NCBI GenBank assembly: GCA_019637815.1
Contig: JAHBUZ010000015.1
Span: forward strand, 26,838 to 90,837
DNA length: 64,000 nucleotides
Reading direction: 5' to 3'
From: Chloroflexota bacterium
GTDB lineage: Bacteria; Chloroflexota; Limnocylindria; Limnocylindrales; CSP1-4
The stretch's first letter is position 1, and each line of letters starts with the position of its first letter. Below are positions 41,874 through 50,064 of this stretch, piece after piece. The notes beneath the pieces were generated by a model that made no database searches, was not told where the DNA came from, and worked only from the letters and a program-made list of their open reading frames with translations. The position numbers were made by a program, and so were the translations under genes.

Positions 41874-42773
41874 TCAACCCTTCATGGCGCCTCCCATGAG
41901 GCCGCGGACCATGTTCCGGCCCACGAGCAGGTAGGCGAGCAGGATCGGGATGACCGTGATGATCCCGGTGGCGGCGAGCTGGCCGTACGGCAGCTGGAAC
42001 TCGCCGACCAGGAGGGACACACCGACCGGCCAGGTGCGACTGCCCTTGCTGGTCGTGAGCATCAGCGCGAACAGGTACTCGCTCCAGGCGCCGATGCCGA
42101 TGAACACGCCGGTCGCCATGAGGCCCGGCCGCGTGAGCGGCAGTGCGATGCGTCGGAAGGTCGTGAAGCGACCCGAGCCGTCGATGCGCGCCGCCTCCTC
42201 GATCTCGGCCGGGATGGCATCGAAGAAGGTCTTCATGAACCAGACCGCGGCCGGCAGCGAGAACGTCGTGTAGGCAAGCGCGAGACCCAGCCGACTGTCC
42301 AGCAGCCCCAGGTCGCGCAGGATGATGTAGGCCGGGATGAGCATCAGCAGGAACGGGAACATGCGCGTGGACAGGAACAGCACCAGGACCAACCCACGGC
42401 CCCGATAGCGACTCCGCGACAGGCTGTACGCAGCGAGCGGCGCCACCGCCATCGAGATGGTCACGGTCAGGGCCGCCACCACGAGGCTGTTGAGCATCAG
42501 GTCCGGGAAGTCCCCCCGTCGCCAGACGGTCGTGAAGTTGTCGAACGTGAGCGTGCTCGGCAGGTACGCCGGCCCCGAGATGATCTGCTCCTCGGGCGTG
42601 AACGAGGTGAGCAGGATCCAGAGGAGCGGCAGCAGCGCCCCCGCCACCGCGAGCGCGACCAGCAGCCACACCAGGAGCCCGTGGCGGCGTGCCCCCGAGT
42701 GGCGTGGCGCTACGGGCCGTGCCGCCGGTGGTCGTGCATCCGAGGGTCGTGCGGGCACGGCGAGCTCAGACAT
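41874..42773 (-). CDS. CUT1 ABC importer permease (MalG-like)
   Basis: 299 residues, six membrane helices. EAA coupling loop EEAARIDGSGRFTTFRRIALPL and FDNFTTVW near the first outer loop are MalG-type. A Pro/Arg-rich N-terminal tail of 30 residues precedes helix 1. Overlaps the MalF-like gene by 8 nt. No ATPase gene lies in the operon; a shared MsmK/UgpC-type ATPase elsewhere must power it. Confidence 0.85.
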   Translation of the reverse strand: MSELAVPARPSDARPPAARPVAPRHSGARRHGLLVWLLVALAVAGALLPLLWILLTSFTPEEQIISGPAYLPSTLTFDNFTTVWRRGDFPDLMLNSLVVAALTVTISMAVAPLAAYSLSRSRYRGRGLVLVLFLSTRMFPFLLMLIPAYIILRDLGLLDSRLGLALAYTTFSLPAAVWFMKTFFDAIPAEIEEAARIDGSGRFTTFRRIALPLTRPGLMATGVFIGIGAWSEYLFALMLTTSKGSRTWPVGVSLLVGEFQLPYGQLAATGIITVIPILLAYLLVGRNMVRGLMGGAMKG

Positions 42774-43704
42774 CGACCGCTCCGGACCGGCGGATATAGA
42801 CGACCGCGAAGATGGAAAGTCCGATGAGCAGCACGACCGAGATGGCTGCCGCGTAGCCGAAGTCGAACTTCTGGTATGCCGTCCGGTACGCGTACAGCGA
42901 CAGGGTCATGGACGCGCGGCCCGGCCCGCCACCCGTGAGGATGTTGAGCAGGTCGGGCGCGTTCGTGAGGCGGATGACCTGGAGCACCACGGCGACCACG
43001 ATCACCGGCTGGATGAAGGGCAGGGTCAGGTATCGCAGCCGCTGGAGACCCGAGGCACCGTCGACCCGGGTCGCGTCCACGAGGTCATCGGGGATGGACT
43101 GCATGCCCGCGAGCAGGAACAGGGCGAAGAACGGGACGGACCACCACAGCTCGACGACCATCACCGTCAGCAGCGCGGTGGCCGGGTCCGCGAACCACGA
43201 CCGCTGTGTGTCGATGAGGCCGATCCGGGCGAGGATGTCGTTGATGACCCCGAACCGGGCGTCGAGCATCATCGCCCACATGTGGGCGACCACGACCGAG
43301 GGCAGGAACCAGGGCAGGAACACGAGCACCCGCACCGGCCCCACACCGCGGTACCGGCCGTCGAGGAGGAGCGCGATGCCGAGGCCCACCGCGAGCTGGA
43401 TGAGGACGCCCCCGCCCACCCAGACCAGGGTGTTGACGAGAGCCGTCCACGCGACCGGGTCATCGAGCAGCTCGGCGAAGTTGTCGAGACCCACGAACCC
43501 GTTGCGGGCGGGCCGCAGCAGCTCCGCGTTGTGGAAGCTGAGCAGGATGCCCGACGCGAGCGGGTACAGGATCGCGACGGCCACGAGGAGCAGGGCGGGC
43601 ACCAGGAACAGGTATGGCCATGCCCGGCCGTCCACCCATGCGGACAGACGTGCCCGGATGCCGCGTGACCGATCGTCGATCGAGGCGGCACCCGCGGCGG
43701 TCAT
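42766..43704 (-). CDS. CUT1 ABC importer permease (MalF-like)
   Basis: 312 residues, six membrane helices. FVGLDNFAELLDDPVAWTAL is the standard periplasmic loop, and VDATRVDGASGLQRLRYLTLPF the EAA motif. Forms the pore with the MalG-like subunit. Overlaps the isomerase gene by 4 nt (ATGA). Confidence 0.85.
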   Translation of the reverse strand: MTAAGAASIDDRSRGIRARLSAWVDGRAWPYLFLVPALLLVAVAILYPLASGILLSFHNAELLRPARNGFVGLDNFAELLDDPVAWTALVNTLVWVGGGVLIQLAVGLGIALLLDGRYRGVGPVRVLVFLPWFLPSVVVAHMWAMMLDARFGVINDILARIGLIDTQRSWFADPATALLTVMVVELWWSVPFFALFLLAGMQSIPDDLVDATRVDGASGLQRLRYLTLPFIQPVIVVAVVLQVIRLTNAPDLLNILTGGGPGRASMTLSLYAYRTAYQKFDFGYAAAISVVLLIGLSIFAVVYIRRSGAVDV

Positions 43705-44567
43705 GCGAGGTCGATGCCGCAGCGCCGGGCCTGCTCCCGGACGAACCCGAGTGCCCGCTCCGTGGTGACGCCGTCGAGGTGCTCCACGATGAGCGCGGCG
43801 CCGTCGCCGAGCGTGGCGCAGACCCCGAAGTAGGCATCCCAGTCCATGCAGCCGTCGCCGGGTGGCACCTCGTCGAGGTGGAGCACGAACGCGGCGGCGG
43901 GTCGGATGTCCTTGACGTGTGCGCTGGGGCCCAGGTATCGCCCGATGCGAGCGTGGATACGGCCGAGCGCGGCGGGCGTGTCGTACACGTCGGCGAGCGT
44001 GCCCAGCAGGTTCACCGGGTCGAAGTTGACACGCAGCGCCGGATGCCCGACGCCCTCCACGATGTCCCCGATGGTCGCCGGGTCACCGATCGTGGTCAGC
44101 AGGTGGGGCTCGAGCGAGAGCAGCAGGCCACGGTCCTGTGCCTCTGGGCACAGCTCGCGGAGGTTCCCGATGAGCGTGTCGATCGACCGGGCCGAGTGGT
44201 TCTCGGGATGCGGCCCATATGCGGACGTCGGGTGGTGCGAGCCGACACCCGTGTTGACCATGACTGCGCCCAGGGCCTCCGCCACCGCGAGGCCTCGACG
44301 GACCTTCGCGAGGGCCTCCTGGCGGGTCGCCGGGGCCGGGTCCACGAGATCCGGGGCGTAGCCCGTCGACTGGGCGACCACGATGTCGTGGTCCGCGAGG
44401 ATGCCCCGGACGCGTGCCGCGCCGCCCGCGAGCAGCACATCCGTGTCGCCGAGATGGAACGCGACGGACCGGATGCCGAGCGCCGTCAGCTGGTCAGCGA
44501 GCGCCGGGGTGACACCGTCCGATGCGAGCGGCAGCGGCCCGTTTGCGATGCCCAGCCGCATGGCCAT
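43701..44567 (-). CDS. Sugar phosphate isomerase/epimerase-like (xylose-isomerase TIM barrel)
   Basis: 288 residues. Metal-site residues of the AP-endonuclease-2/xylose-isomerase fold are visible: LLLSLEPH (Glu), VNFDPVN (Asp), SAHVKDIRPA (His, Lys, Asp) and LIVEHLDG (Glu). Family members epimerise ketoses or dehydrate inositols. First gene of the leftward importer operon, with a consensus promoter/operator at 44634-44662. ATG 44567 or 44561. Confidence 0.75.
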   Translation of the reverse strand: MAMRLGIANGPLPLASDGVTPALADQLTALGIRSVAFHLGDTDVLLAGGAARVRGILADHDIVVAQSTGYAPDLVDPAPATRQEALAKVRRGLAVAEALGAVMVNTGVGSHHPTSAYGPHPENHSARSIDTLIGNLRELCPEAQDRGLLLSLEPHLLTTIGDPATIGDIVEGVGHPALRVNFDPVNLLGTLADVYDTPAALGRIHARIGRYLGPSAHVKDIRPAAAFVLHLDEVPPGDGCMDWDAYFGVCATLGDGAALIVEHLDGVTTERALGFVREQARRCGIDLA

Positions 44568-44633
44568 GTGCTCGGTGGCCCTCCACGTGGATGACGGGCG
44601 ACGCCCGGGGACGGCGTCGCGGCCGATGGGCCG

Positions 44634-44662
44634 AAACTAGCACTAATCAGACCGAAACTCAA
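44634..44662 (-). promoter_or_regulatory. Promoter/operator of the CUT1 operon
   Basis: Minus strand: TTGAGT (44662-44657), 17-nt spacer, TAGTTT (44639-44634). The spacer holds TTTCGGTCTGATTAGTG, and AGTTTCGG occurs twice, 20 bp apart (starting at 44658 and 44638). Nineteen of 24 positions match the region before the M20 gene at 46119-46142, so a common regulator is likely. Confidence 0.65.
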
Positions 44663-44701
44663 GCACGGCGACCGCGGTGCCCGTGCGCCTCCCTGGGCGC
44701 C

Positions 44702-46027
44702 TCATTGCGTGGGCAGGAGCCGCTCCACATCCACCCGGTACACGGTCTGGGGTCGACCCGCACCGGGCCCTCCCTGCACGCCCATGCGGTGCGCCACGCC
44801 CGCCCGCACGAGCGAGGTCATGAGGCGCCTCGCGGATCGTGGCTCGATGCCGTACGCCCGGGCCAGCTCCGATGCGGTCACCGAGGTCACGTCCACCTGG
44901 CGCAGGGCCCGCACGAGACGCGCGAAGGCGAGCGGCCCGAGCCCCAGGTCCTGGGCGATCCGGAGCGTCGGCTGATGGGTCTCGCGCAGGCGATAGCCGG
45001 TGCGATCGGCATCGGCCGTGGCCAGCGCCACCTCCCCGTCCGGGAGCGCCACGTGCAGCTCGCCGTATCGGTCGCCCATGGCGAGCGCCCGGCGCGCGTG
45101 CTCCTCCGCCGCCGGGATCGTGGCGCCGATGCCGATGCCGAGGGCGCTGTCGGGTCCCCGCCGGCCCGGCGCGAACGGACCGCTGCCGTCGGTCGCGAGG
45201 CGCGCGAGGGATGCCTCCACGGCCGCCCGCGTGGCGTAGACGATGAGCGTGTCCTCGTCGAGGTCCACGACCCGGCCCTGGAGCCCCTCCGCGAGCGCGA
45301 CGACGGCCATCCGACCCGCGAGCCGGCGACGCATCACGTCATAGGCGGTGGCATCGTCCGTGGCCGCCGTCGCGGTGCCCAGCTTGACCAGGACCGCGGC
45401 GGGCTGGCTCGCCTCGGTGATGGCCAGGCGTGCCGCGAGATGGGCCTGGCGCAACGCATCGCGCAGCACCGTCCGGGAGTGCGAGATCCGCCACGCCGGG
45501 ATCCCCAGCGCCTCCAGCTCCCGGTGCACCGAGCCCAGGCAGGTCACGCAGACATCCACCTCACCGCGCTCGAAGCAGGCGCGGTGGAAGGCCGTGATGT
45601 CCGCCGCGGGTCGGGGACGGTCCACGTGGTCGGCCGGCTCCGCGGACAGGACGTGGGTCGGCGGCTCGAGGCCCAGGTCCTGCCAGACCTCGCTGATGAT
45701 GGCCGGCTCGATGGTGTCCAGGCTGACCCGGGGCAGCTCGCCGCGATGCGACCGCTGGAGATGCACGATGGCCCGGTAGAGGTCCGCACCCGAGTGGGGC
45801 ACGTACTGGAGCGTCGCCCGATGGGGCCCATCCGCCATCGCGAGCAGATAGGGCACGCGACCCGTGAACAGGATGACCTGGCACACCTGGTCGAGCTCCG
45901 CCGCGATGGGCGGGGCGTCCTCCACCCGCACGTAGTGACGCGGCAGGACCTCCGCATCGATCCCCTCGTCCCGCGCGACCGCGAGCATCAGCGCCGTGGA
46001 GTCGGCGGGGCCGACGATGCCGATCAA
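44702..46027 (-). CDS. Probable transcriptional regulator with C-terminal winged helix
   Basis: 441 residues, family not recognised with certainty. N-terminal domain begins IGIVGPADSTALMLAVARDEGIDAEVLP and resembles a sensor domain with LFTGRVPYLLAM. The middle (ALGIGIGATIPAAEEHARRAL) looks like a degenerate GGDEF domain of the kind found in CdaR/PucR-like regulators. The end is a winged helix: VTSVTASELARAYGIEPRSARRLMTSLVRAGVAHR. TTG start (46027) with GGGAG close upstream and TATCGT near 46071. It sits between two transcription units sharing an operator, and very likely controls both. Confidence 0.6.
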   Translation of the reverse strand: MIGIVGPADSTALMLAVARDEGIDAEVLPRHYVRVEDAPPIAAELDQVCQVILFTGRVPYLLAMADGPHRATLQYVPHSGADLYRAIVHLQRSHRGELPRVSLDTIEPAIISEVWQDLGLEPPTHVLSAEPADHVDRPRPAADITAFHRACFERGEVDVCVTCLGSVHRELEALGIPAWRISHSRTVLRDALRQAHLAARLAITEASQPAAVLVKLGTATAATDDATAYDVMRRRLAGRMAVVALAEGLQGRVVDLDEDTLIVYATRAAVEASLARLATDGSGPFAPGRRGPDSALGIGIGATIPAAEEHARRALAMGDRYGELHVALPDGEVALATADADRTGYRLRETHQPTLRIAQDLGLGPLAFARLVRALRQVDVTSVTASELARAYGIEPRSARRLMTSLVRAGVAHRMGVQGGPGAGRPQTVYRVDVERLLPTQ

Positions 46028-46118
46028 CTCTCCCGCGTGGCCTCCGGATCGGGTGGTGGAGCCGAACGATACCCGTGTCCGGGACCTGACGCAGCCCGAA
46101 CGTTGCGGGTCGGTCCAT

Positions 46119-46142
46119 TTTCGGTCTCATTCGTGGTAGGCT
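46119..46142 (+). promoter_or_regulatory. Operator/promoter of the M20-RidA unit, matching the CUT1 operon operator
   Basis: TTTCGGTCTCATTCGTGG then TAGGCT (46137-46142, -10 candidate). Aligns without gaps to the minus-strand element at 44657-44634 with 5 differences in 24. Located in the divergent region of the regulator gene, so it may also serve autoregulation. Confidence 0.6.
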
Positions 46143-46202
46143 CCTGCGGACGCCGCGCCTCCCGGAGCCATGGGAGGGTCCCGCGGAGCCACCAGGAGTC
46201 CG

Positions 46203-47456
46203 ATGAACCGCACGACCGCAGGGCCGTCCGCATCCGCGCATCTCGTCGAGCTTCGGCGTGACCTGCATCGCCATCCCGAGCTCCGGTTCGCGGAGCATCG
46301 GACGGCGGGCATCCTCGCCGAGCGGCTGGAGCAGGCGGGCTATGTCGTCCGGCGGGGGGTCGGCGGGACGGGCGTGGTCGGCACCTGGCAGGGCGTCGGG
46401 GATGGCCCCCACGTGGTGCTGCGCGCGGACATGGACGCGATGCCCGTCGCGGACACCAAGCCCGTGGCCTATGCCTCGGTACACGACGGTGTCTCGCACG
46501 CCTGTGGCCATGACGTGCACATGGTGGTGATCCTCGGCGTGGCGGAGCGGCTGGCGGCCGACCCGGCACCCGTGGGCCGGCTGACCATCCTGTTCCAGCC
46601 GGCCGAGGAGCGGCCCTTCGGCGAGCCGAGCGGCGCCGCTGCCATGCTCGCCGCGGGTGCCATCGATGGCCCGGCACCCACGGCCATCATCGGCCTGCAC
46701 TGCTGGCCGGAGCTGCCCGCCGGGTCGATGGGCGTCGATCGGCGTGTCGCGATGGCGGCCAAGGACGCGTTCTCCGTCCGGCTGAGGGGACGGGCCGCGC
46801 ATGCCGCGACCCCCAGCCCGGGCAGGGACGCGGTCCTGGGCGTCGCTGAGCTCATCACGGCACTCCACCAGCACGTGGCGCGTGCCCGCGATCCGCATGA
46901 CGTCGCGGCGTTCAACGTGGGCACCGTGTCCGGTGGCCGCTCCCAGAGCGTGGTCGCCGACGAAGCGGAGATCACGGGCACCCTGCGCACCCTGGAGCCT
47001 GTGGTGCGCGCCCGCCTCCGGGAGACCGTCGAGCGCACCGTGGATGGCGTGGCGACCGCCGCGGACCTGGTCCATCAGCTCCGCTGGGCGGACGAGATGC
47101 CACCCGTCCTCAACGATCCGGCGCTGGTGACGCGAGCCCTCCGATGCGCCGCGTCGACCCTCGGCCAGGACCAGGTCCACCACCTCGCGGAGCCACCCAT
47201 GACGGCCGATGACTTCGCGCTCTACGGCGAGCTCGGGCCGTCCCTGTACCTGAAGCTGGGCGTGGCAGGCAGCGAGCCCGCGGTCTCGCTCCACAGCGCC
47301 GGGTTCGACGTGGACGAGCGGTGCATCGGCACCGGTGTGGCCGTCCTCGAGACACTCACCCGGGACGTGCTCGCGGCATCGATCCCGGCGGCGGATGGCG
47401 CGGTCATGGCGTCCGTCGGTGCTGCCGGATCGGATCTCGGGCGCCTCGCGTCCTGA
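46203..47456 (+). CDS. M20-family amidohydrolase (hippurate/N-acyl amino acid hydrolase type)
   Basis: 417 residues. LRRDLHRHPELRFAEHRT, metal ligands in HACGHDVHM, PAEERPFGEP, GLHCWPE and HSAGFDVDE are as in M20D amidohydrolases (two-metal N-acyl-amino acid deacylases). The dimerisation domain starts AKDAFSVRLRGRAAHAATP. ATG 46203 has AGGAG 4 nt upstream. Divergent from the regulator and linked to the CUT1 operon by the shared operator; it probably deacylates an imported N-acyl compound (inference). Confidence 0.85.
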   Translation: MNRTTAGPSASAHLVELRRDLHRHPELRFAEHRTAGILAERLEQAGYVVRRGVGGTGVVGTWQGVGDGPHVVLRADMDAMPVADTKPVAYASVHDGVSHACGHDVHMVVILGVAERLAADPAPVGRLTILFQPAEERPFGEPSGAAAMLAAGAIDGPAPTAIIGLHCWPELPAGSMGVDRRVAMAAKDAFSVRLRGRAAHAATPSPGRDAVLGVAELITALHQHVARARDPHDVAAFNVGTVSGGRSQSVVADEAEITGTLRTLEPVVRARLRETVERTVDGVATAADLVHQLRWADEMPPVLNDPALVTRALRCAASTLGQDQVHHLAEPPMTADDFALYGELGPSLYLKLGVAGSEPAVSLHSAGFDVDERCIGTGVAVLETLTRDVLAASIPAADGAVMASVGAAGSDLGRLAS

Positions 47457-47490
47457 GTCGATATCGCTCGGACGTCGGGTCACGGCGCCG

Positions 47491-47496
47491 CATACT
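47491..47496 (+). promoter_or_regulatory. -10 box of the second RidA gene, leaderless arrangement
   Basis: CATACT, 6 nt before ATG 47503; no ribosome-binding site between. Allows separate expression from the M20 gene 46 bp upstream. Confidence 0.45.
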
Positions 47497-47502
47497 CGTC
47501 GC

Positions 47503-47895
47503 ATGACACGACGGCTCATCAGCTCCGGATCCCCCTACGAGGCGGCGATCGGCTACTCCCGTGCGGTCGTCGATGACGAGTGGGTGTTCGTGGCTGGCAC
47601 GACCGGGTTCGACTACGCGACCATGACCATCGCGGACGATGTCGTGGCACAGGCTGACCAGGCGCTCCGGAACATCGCCGCGGCCCTCGCGGAGGCCGGG
47701 GCCACGATCGCGGACGTGGTGCGGGTCACGTATGTGCTGCCGGATGCGACCGAGTTCGAGCGATGCTGGCCCGTGCTGCGTCGCTGGTTCGGCGAGGTGC
47801 GACCCGCCGCCATGATGATCAGCGCCGGGCTCGCGGATCCGCGGATGCGCATCGAGATCGAGGTCACCGCACGGATGCGACGACCAGGCGGTTGA
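47503..47895 (+). CDS. RidA-family protein
   Basis: 130 residues, near the classical RidA length. VFVAGTTGFDYATMTIADDVV, QALRNIAAALAEAGATIADVVRVTYVL and a C-terminal IEIEVTARM strand preceded by DPRMR. Likely enamine/imine deaminase. Lies behind the M20 gene, 46 bp apart, and ends 11 bp before a convergent gene. Confidence 0.8.
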   Translation: MTRRLISSGSPYEAAIGYSRAVVDDEWVFVAGTTGFDYATMTIADDVVAQADQALRNIAAALAEAGATIADVVRVTYVLPDATEFERCWPVLRRWFGEVRPAAMMISAGLADPRMRIEIEVTARMRRPGG

Positions 47896-47906
47896 CAGCC
47901 GCTCGC

Positions 47907-48587
47907 TCAGCCGCCCTCCCCCGTGAGGTCCTTGTCCTCCATCTCCCACGCGTGGTCGAGCGTGTGGAACGCGCTGTGGCGGATGAGGAACGGCAGTGAC
48001 CAGGAGTACATCGGTCGCGTGATCTCGCCCGCATCGAAGGCACGGATCGCGGCGAGATACGCCTGCCGGTACGGCGCGAGCGCTCCGGGCTCGAGCACGC
48101 CACCCTCCGGGATCACCAGACCGACGCGCTTCGCGAAGTCCTCGCTCTCGGTCCGGAGGGTGTGTCGGATGATCCGATCGCGGTCGCGGCCACCACCCCG
48201 GGGTCCCTTGCGCATCTCCGGTGACACGCGCGCGGCGACGCCGTCGAAGAACGCCCAGGCCGCCTCCAGCAGCGCGAGTCGCCGCTCGAGGTCGACGGGT
48301 GCCATCTGCCCGTGCTCGGTCGAGGACGGCGCGAAGGAGATGCCCCAGAAGTCGGTCGAGCCGGGGCCCACCCGATCCTCGATCACCTCCAGCGGACCCG
48401 CCGCGTCGAGCTCATCGCCCATGCCGGCGAGCGCCGCCACGGGGCGATAGCGGTCGCGGTACGCCTCGAGTGTCTCGAGCGCCAGCTCGGGCGTCTTCGC
48501 GCCGCGGCTCCAGCCGGGCCAGTCGAGCGCGAATGCCACCACGCGCTTGCCCTTGGGCCCCCGTTCGACCACCGTCCGGACTGCCAT
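47907..48587 (-). CDS. Conserved protein, possibly DinB-like four-helix fold
   Basis: 226 residues, no firm family. RTVVERGPKGKRVVAFALDWPGWSRGAKTPELALETLEAYR opens the protein; the end IRHSAFHTLDHAWEMEDKDL has spaced His residues of the kind that bind metal in DinB-like bundles. Intermediate region RLALLEAAWAFFDGVAARV is helical. ATG 48587 chosen; ATG 48596 would add three residues. Immediately downstream of the channel gene on the same strand (13-bp gap), so probably co-transcribed. Confidence 0.5.
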   Translation of the reverse strand: MAVRTVVERGPKGKRVVAFALDWPGWSRGAKTPELALETLEAYRDRYRPVAALAGMGDELDAAGPLEVIEDRVGPGSTDFWGISFAPSSTEHGQMAPVDLERRLALLEAAWAFFDGVAARVSPEMRKGPRGGGRDRDRIIRHTLRTESEDFAKRVGLVIPEGGVLEPGALAPYRQAYLAAIRAFDAGEITRPMYSWSLPFLIRHSAFHTLDHAWEMEDKDLTGEGG

Positions 48588-48600
48588 GGGCCACATGATG

Positions 48601-49467
48601 TCAGTGGTGCGCGGGCGCGTCAGCCCCTTCGCCATGGAGCTGCCGCTCCGCGCTCCGGAAGGCCAGTCGCTTGGCCTCCGCGAACTCGTCGTCGGTCAGG
48701 GCCCCTCGGTCGCGCAGGTTCGCCAGCCGGTCGATCTCGCCCGCGAGGTCGGTACCGGATGGCCCGCGCCCGCCATCGTCATCGTCGATGAGGACGCTCG
48801 TGATGGTCGCCGTGATGGCCGAGAACAGGAGCACGCTGACGATCATCAGCACGACCGCCGCGACACGTCCCTCGATGGTCACCGGGAACACGTCCGAGCC
48901 GACCTGGGTGAGCGAGCCGATGCCCCACCAGACCGCATCGATGGGGTCGTCCACGAGGCTCTCCGCGGCCTCGAACTCGGCCACGAAGAACGCGAGCGAG
49001 CACACGATGCCCACACCCAGCCAGACCGCCATGAGTGACAGGAACCCGCGGTGCCGGGCGAGCGGTCGGAACTCCATGCCCGCTCGATAGAAGCCCGCGA
49101 ACACGCGCAGGAGCCGGAACAGGCGCAGGGCGCGCAGGACATGGACCGGCGGCGCGAGCGCGATCAGGTCGATGAAGTGTCGACGGAGGTGCGAGGCGCG
49201 GTCATGCGCCGCCCACAGGCGTGTGAAGAACTCGACGGCGAGGATGACGGTCAGCGAGAGCTCCGCGGTCGCGATCGTCTCCGGCGGGACGTGCTCCGGC
49301 TGGACGAACGCGAGCGCCACGTACACCAGCGCGACGACCGCGAACGTGATCTCCCAGAGCGTCGCGTGTCGTGCGATGAACTGGTTGTAGCGATCACGGA
49401 TCGACCGGGTGTGGTCCCCGCGCCGATCCGCCGCCGCATGGGCAGCCCGTAGCTCCCGTCTGTCCAT
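48601..49467 (-). CDS. Voltage-gated-channel-like membrane protein with abnormal filter
   Basis: 288 residues. S1-S6 topology: helix S1 at about 36-55 (LWEITFAVVALVYVALAF), S4 with Arg at three-residue intervals (VLRALRLFRLLRVF), pore helix DAVWWGIGSLT, then QVGSDVFPVTIEGR where K+ channels have TVGYGD. The filter is one residue shorter and lacks Tyr-Gly. The C-terminal 30 residues (EIDRLANLRDRGALTDDEFAEAK) form a SHOCT-like domain. ATG 49467 has GGGAGGGG 3 nt upstream. Ion selectivity cannot be inferred. Confidence 0.75.
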   Translation of the reverse strand: MDRRELRAAHAAADRRGDHTRSIRDRYNQFIARHATLWEITFAVVALVYVALAFVQPEHVPPETIATAELSLTVILAVEFFTRLWAAHDRASHLRRHFIDLIALAPPVHVLRALRLFRLLRVFAGFYRAGMEFRPLARHRGFLSLMAVWLGVGIVCSLAFFVAEFEAAESLVDDPIDAVWWGIGSLTQVGSDVFPVTIEGRVAAVVLMIVSVLLFSAITATITSVLIDDDDGGRGPSGTDLAGEIDRLANLRDRGALTDDEFAEAKRLAFRSAERQLHGEGADAPAHH

Positions 49468-49587
49468 CGACCCCTCCCTGTGCCTCGGCTGGACCACCAG
49501 AGGATGCCATCGGAGCGGGATGCCCGGTTGGCCCACGATGGCGCCGCCCGGGGCGAACGTCCTTGATGGCGATGGGTCGCGGGTCGC

Positions 49588-50064
49588 CTAGTCGGCGATC
49601 TCCACGATCGCCTCGATCTCCACGGCCATGCCCAGGGGCAGCTCCGCCAGCCCCACGGCCGAGCGGGCATGTGCCCCGCGATCGTGCCCGAAGACCTCCA
49701 CGAGCAGGTCGGAGCAGCCGTTGATGACCGCGGGGGTCTGGGTGAATCCCGGCGCGACGTTGACCATCCCCAGCAGCTTGACCCAGGCCGCTGCCCGATC
49801 GAGCGAGCCGAGCTGGTCGCGGACGGTGGCCAGCAGGAGGAGACCCGTGAGCCGGGCGGCGTCATATCCCTGCTCGAGCGTCAGGTCGCTGCCCACCTTG
49901 CCCTGGTAGACCAGCTCCCCGTCCCGGAACGGGCCCGATCCGGAGATGTACAGGAAGCCGCGGGACTGCCGTGCGATGAGGAACCGACCCGCCACGCTGG
50001 CCGACAGGGTCGGTGGGGGCGGCAGCTCGATGCCCAGCTCGATGAGACGCTCGTCCGGCGTCAT
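49588..50064 (-). CDS. RidA-family protein (YjgH/YabJ-like, longer form)
   Basis: 158 residues. SRGFLYISGSGPFRDGELVYQGKVG, GYDAARLTGLLLLATVRDQLG, and the terminal RSAVGLAELPLGMAVEIEAIVEI match RidA proteins that occur beside catabolic genes. Overlaps the threonine-synthase-like gene by 4 nt (ATGA), suggesting that RidA removes the enamine or imine released by that PLP enzyme. Last gene of the 60.5-49.6 kb leftward block. Confidence 0.85.
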   Translation of the reverse strand: MTPDERLIELGIELPPPPTLSASVAGRFLIARQSRGFLYISGSGPFRDGELVYQGKVGSDLTLEQGYDAARLTGLLLLATVRDQLGSLDRAAAWVKLLGMVNVAPGFTQTPAVINGCSDLLVEVFGHDRGAHARSAVGLAELPLGMAVEIEAIVEIAD

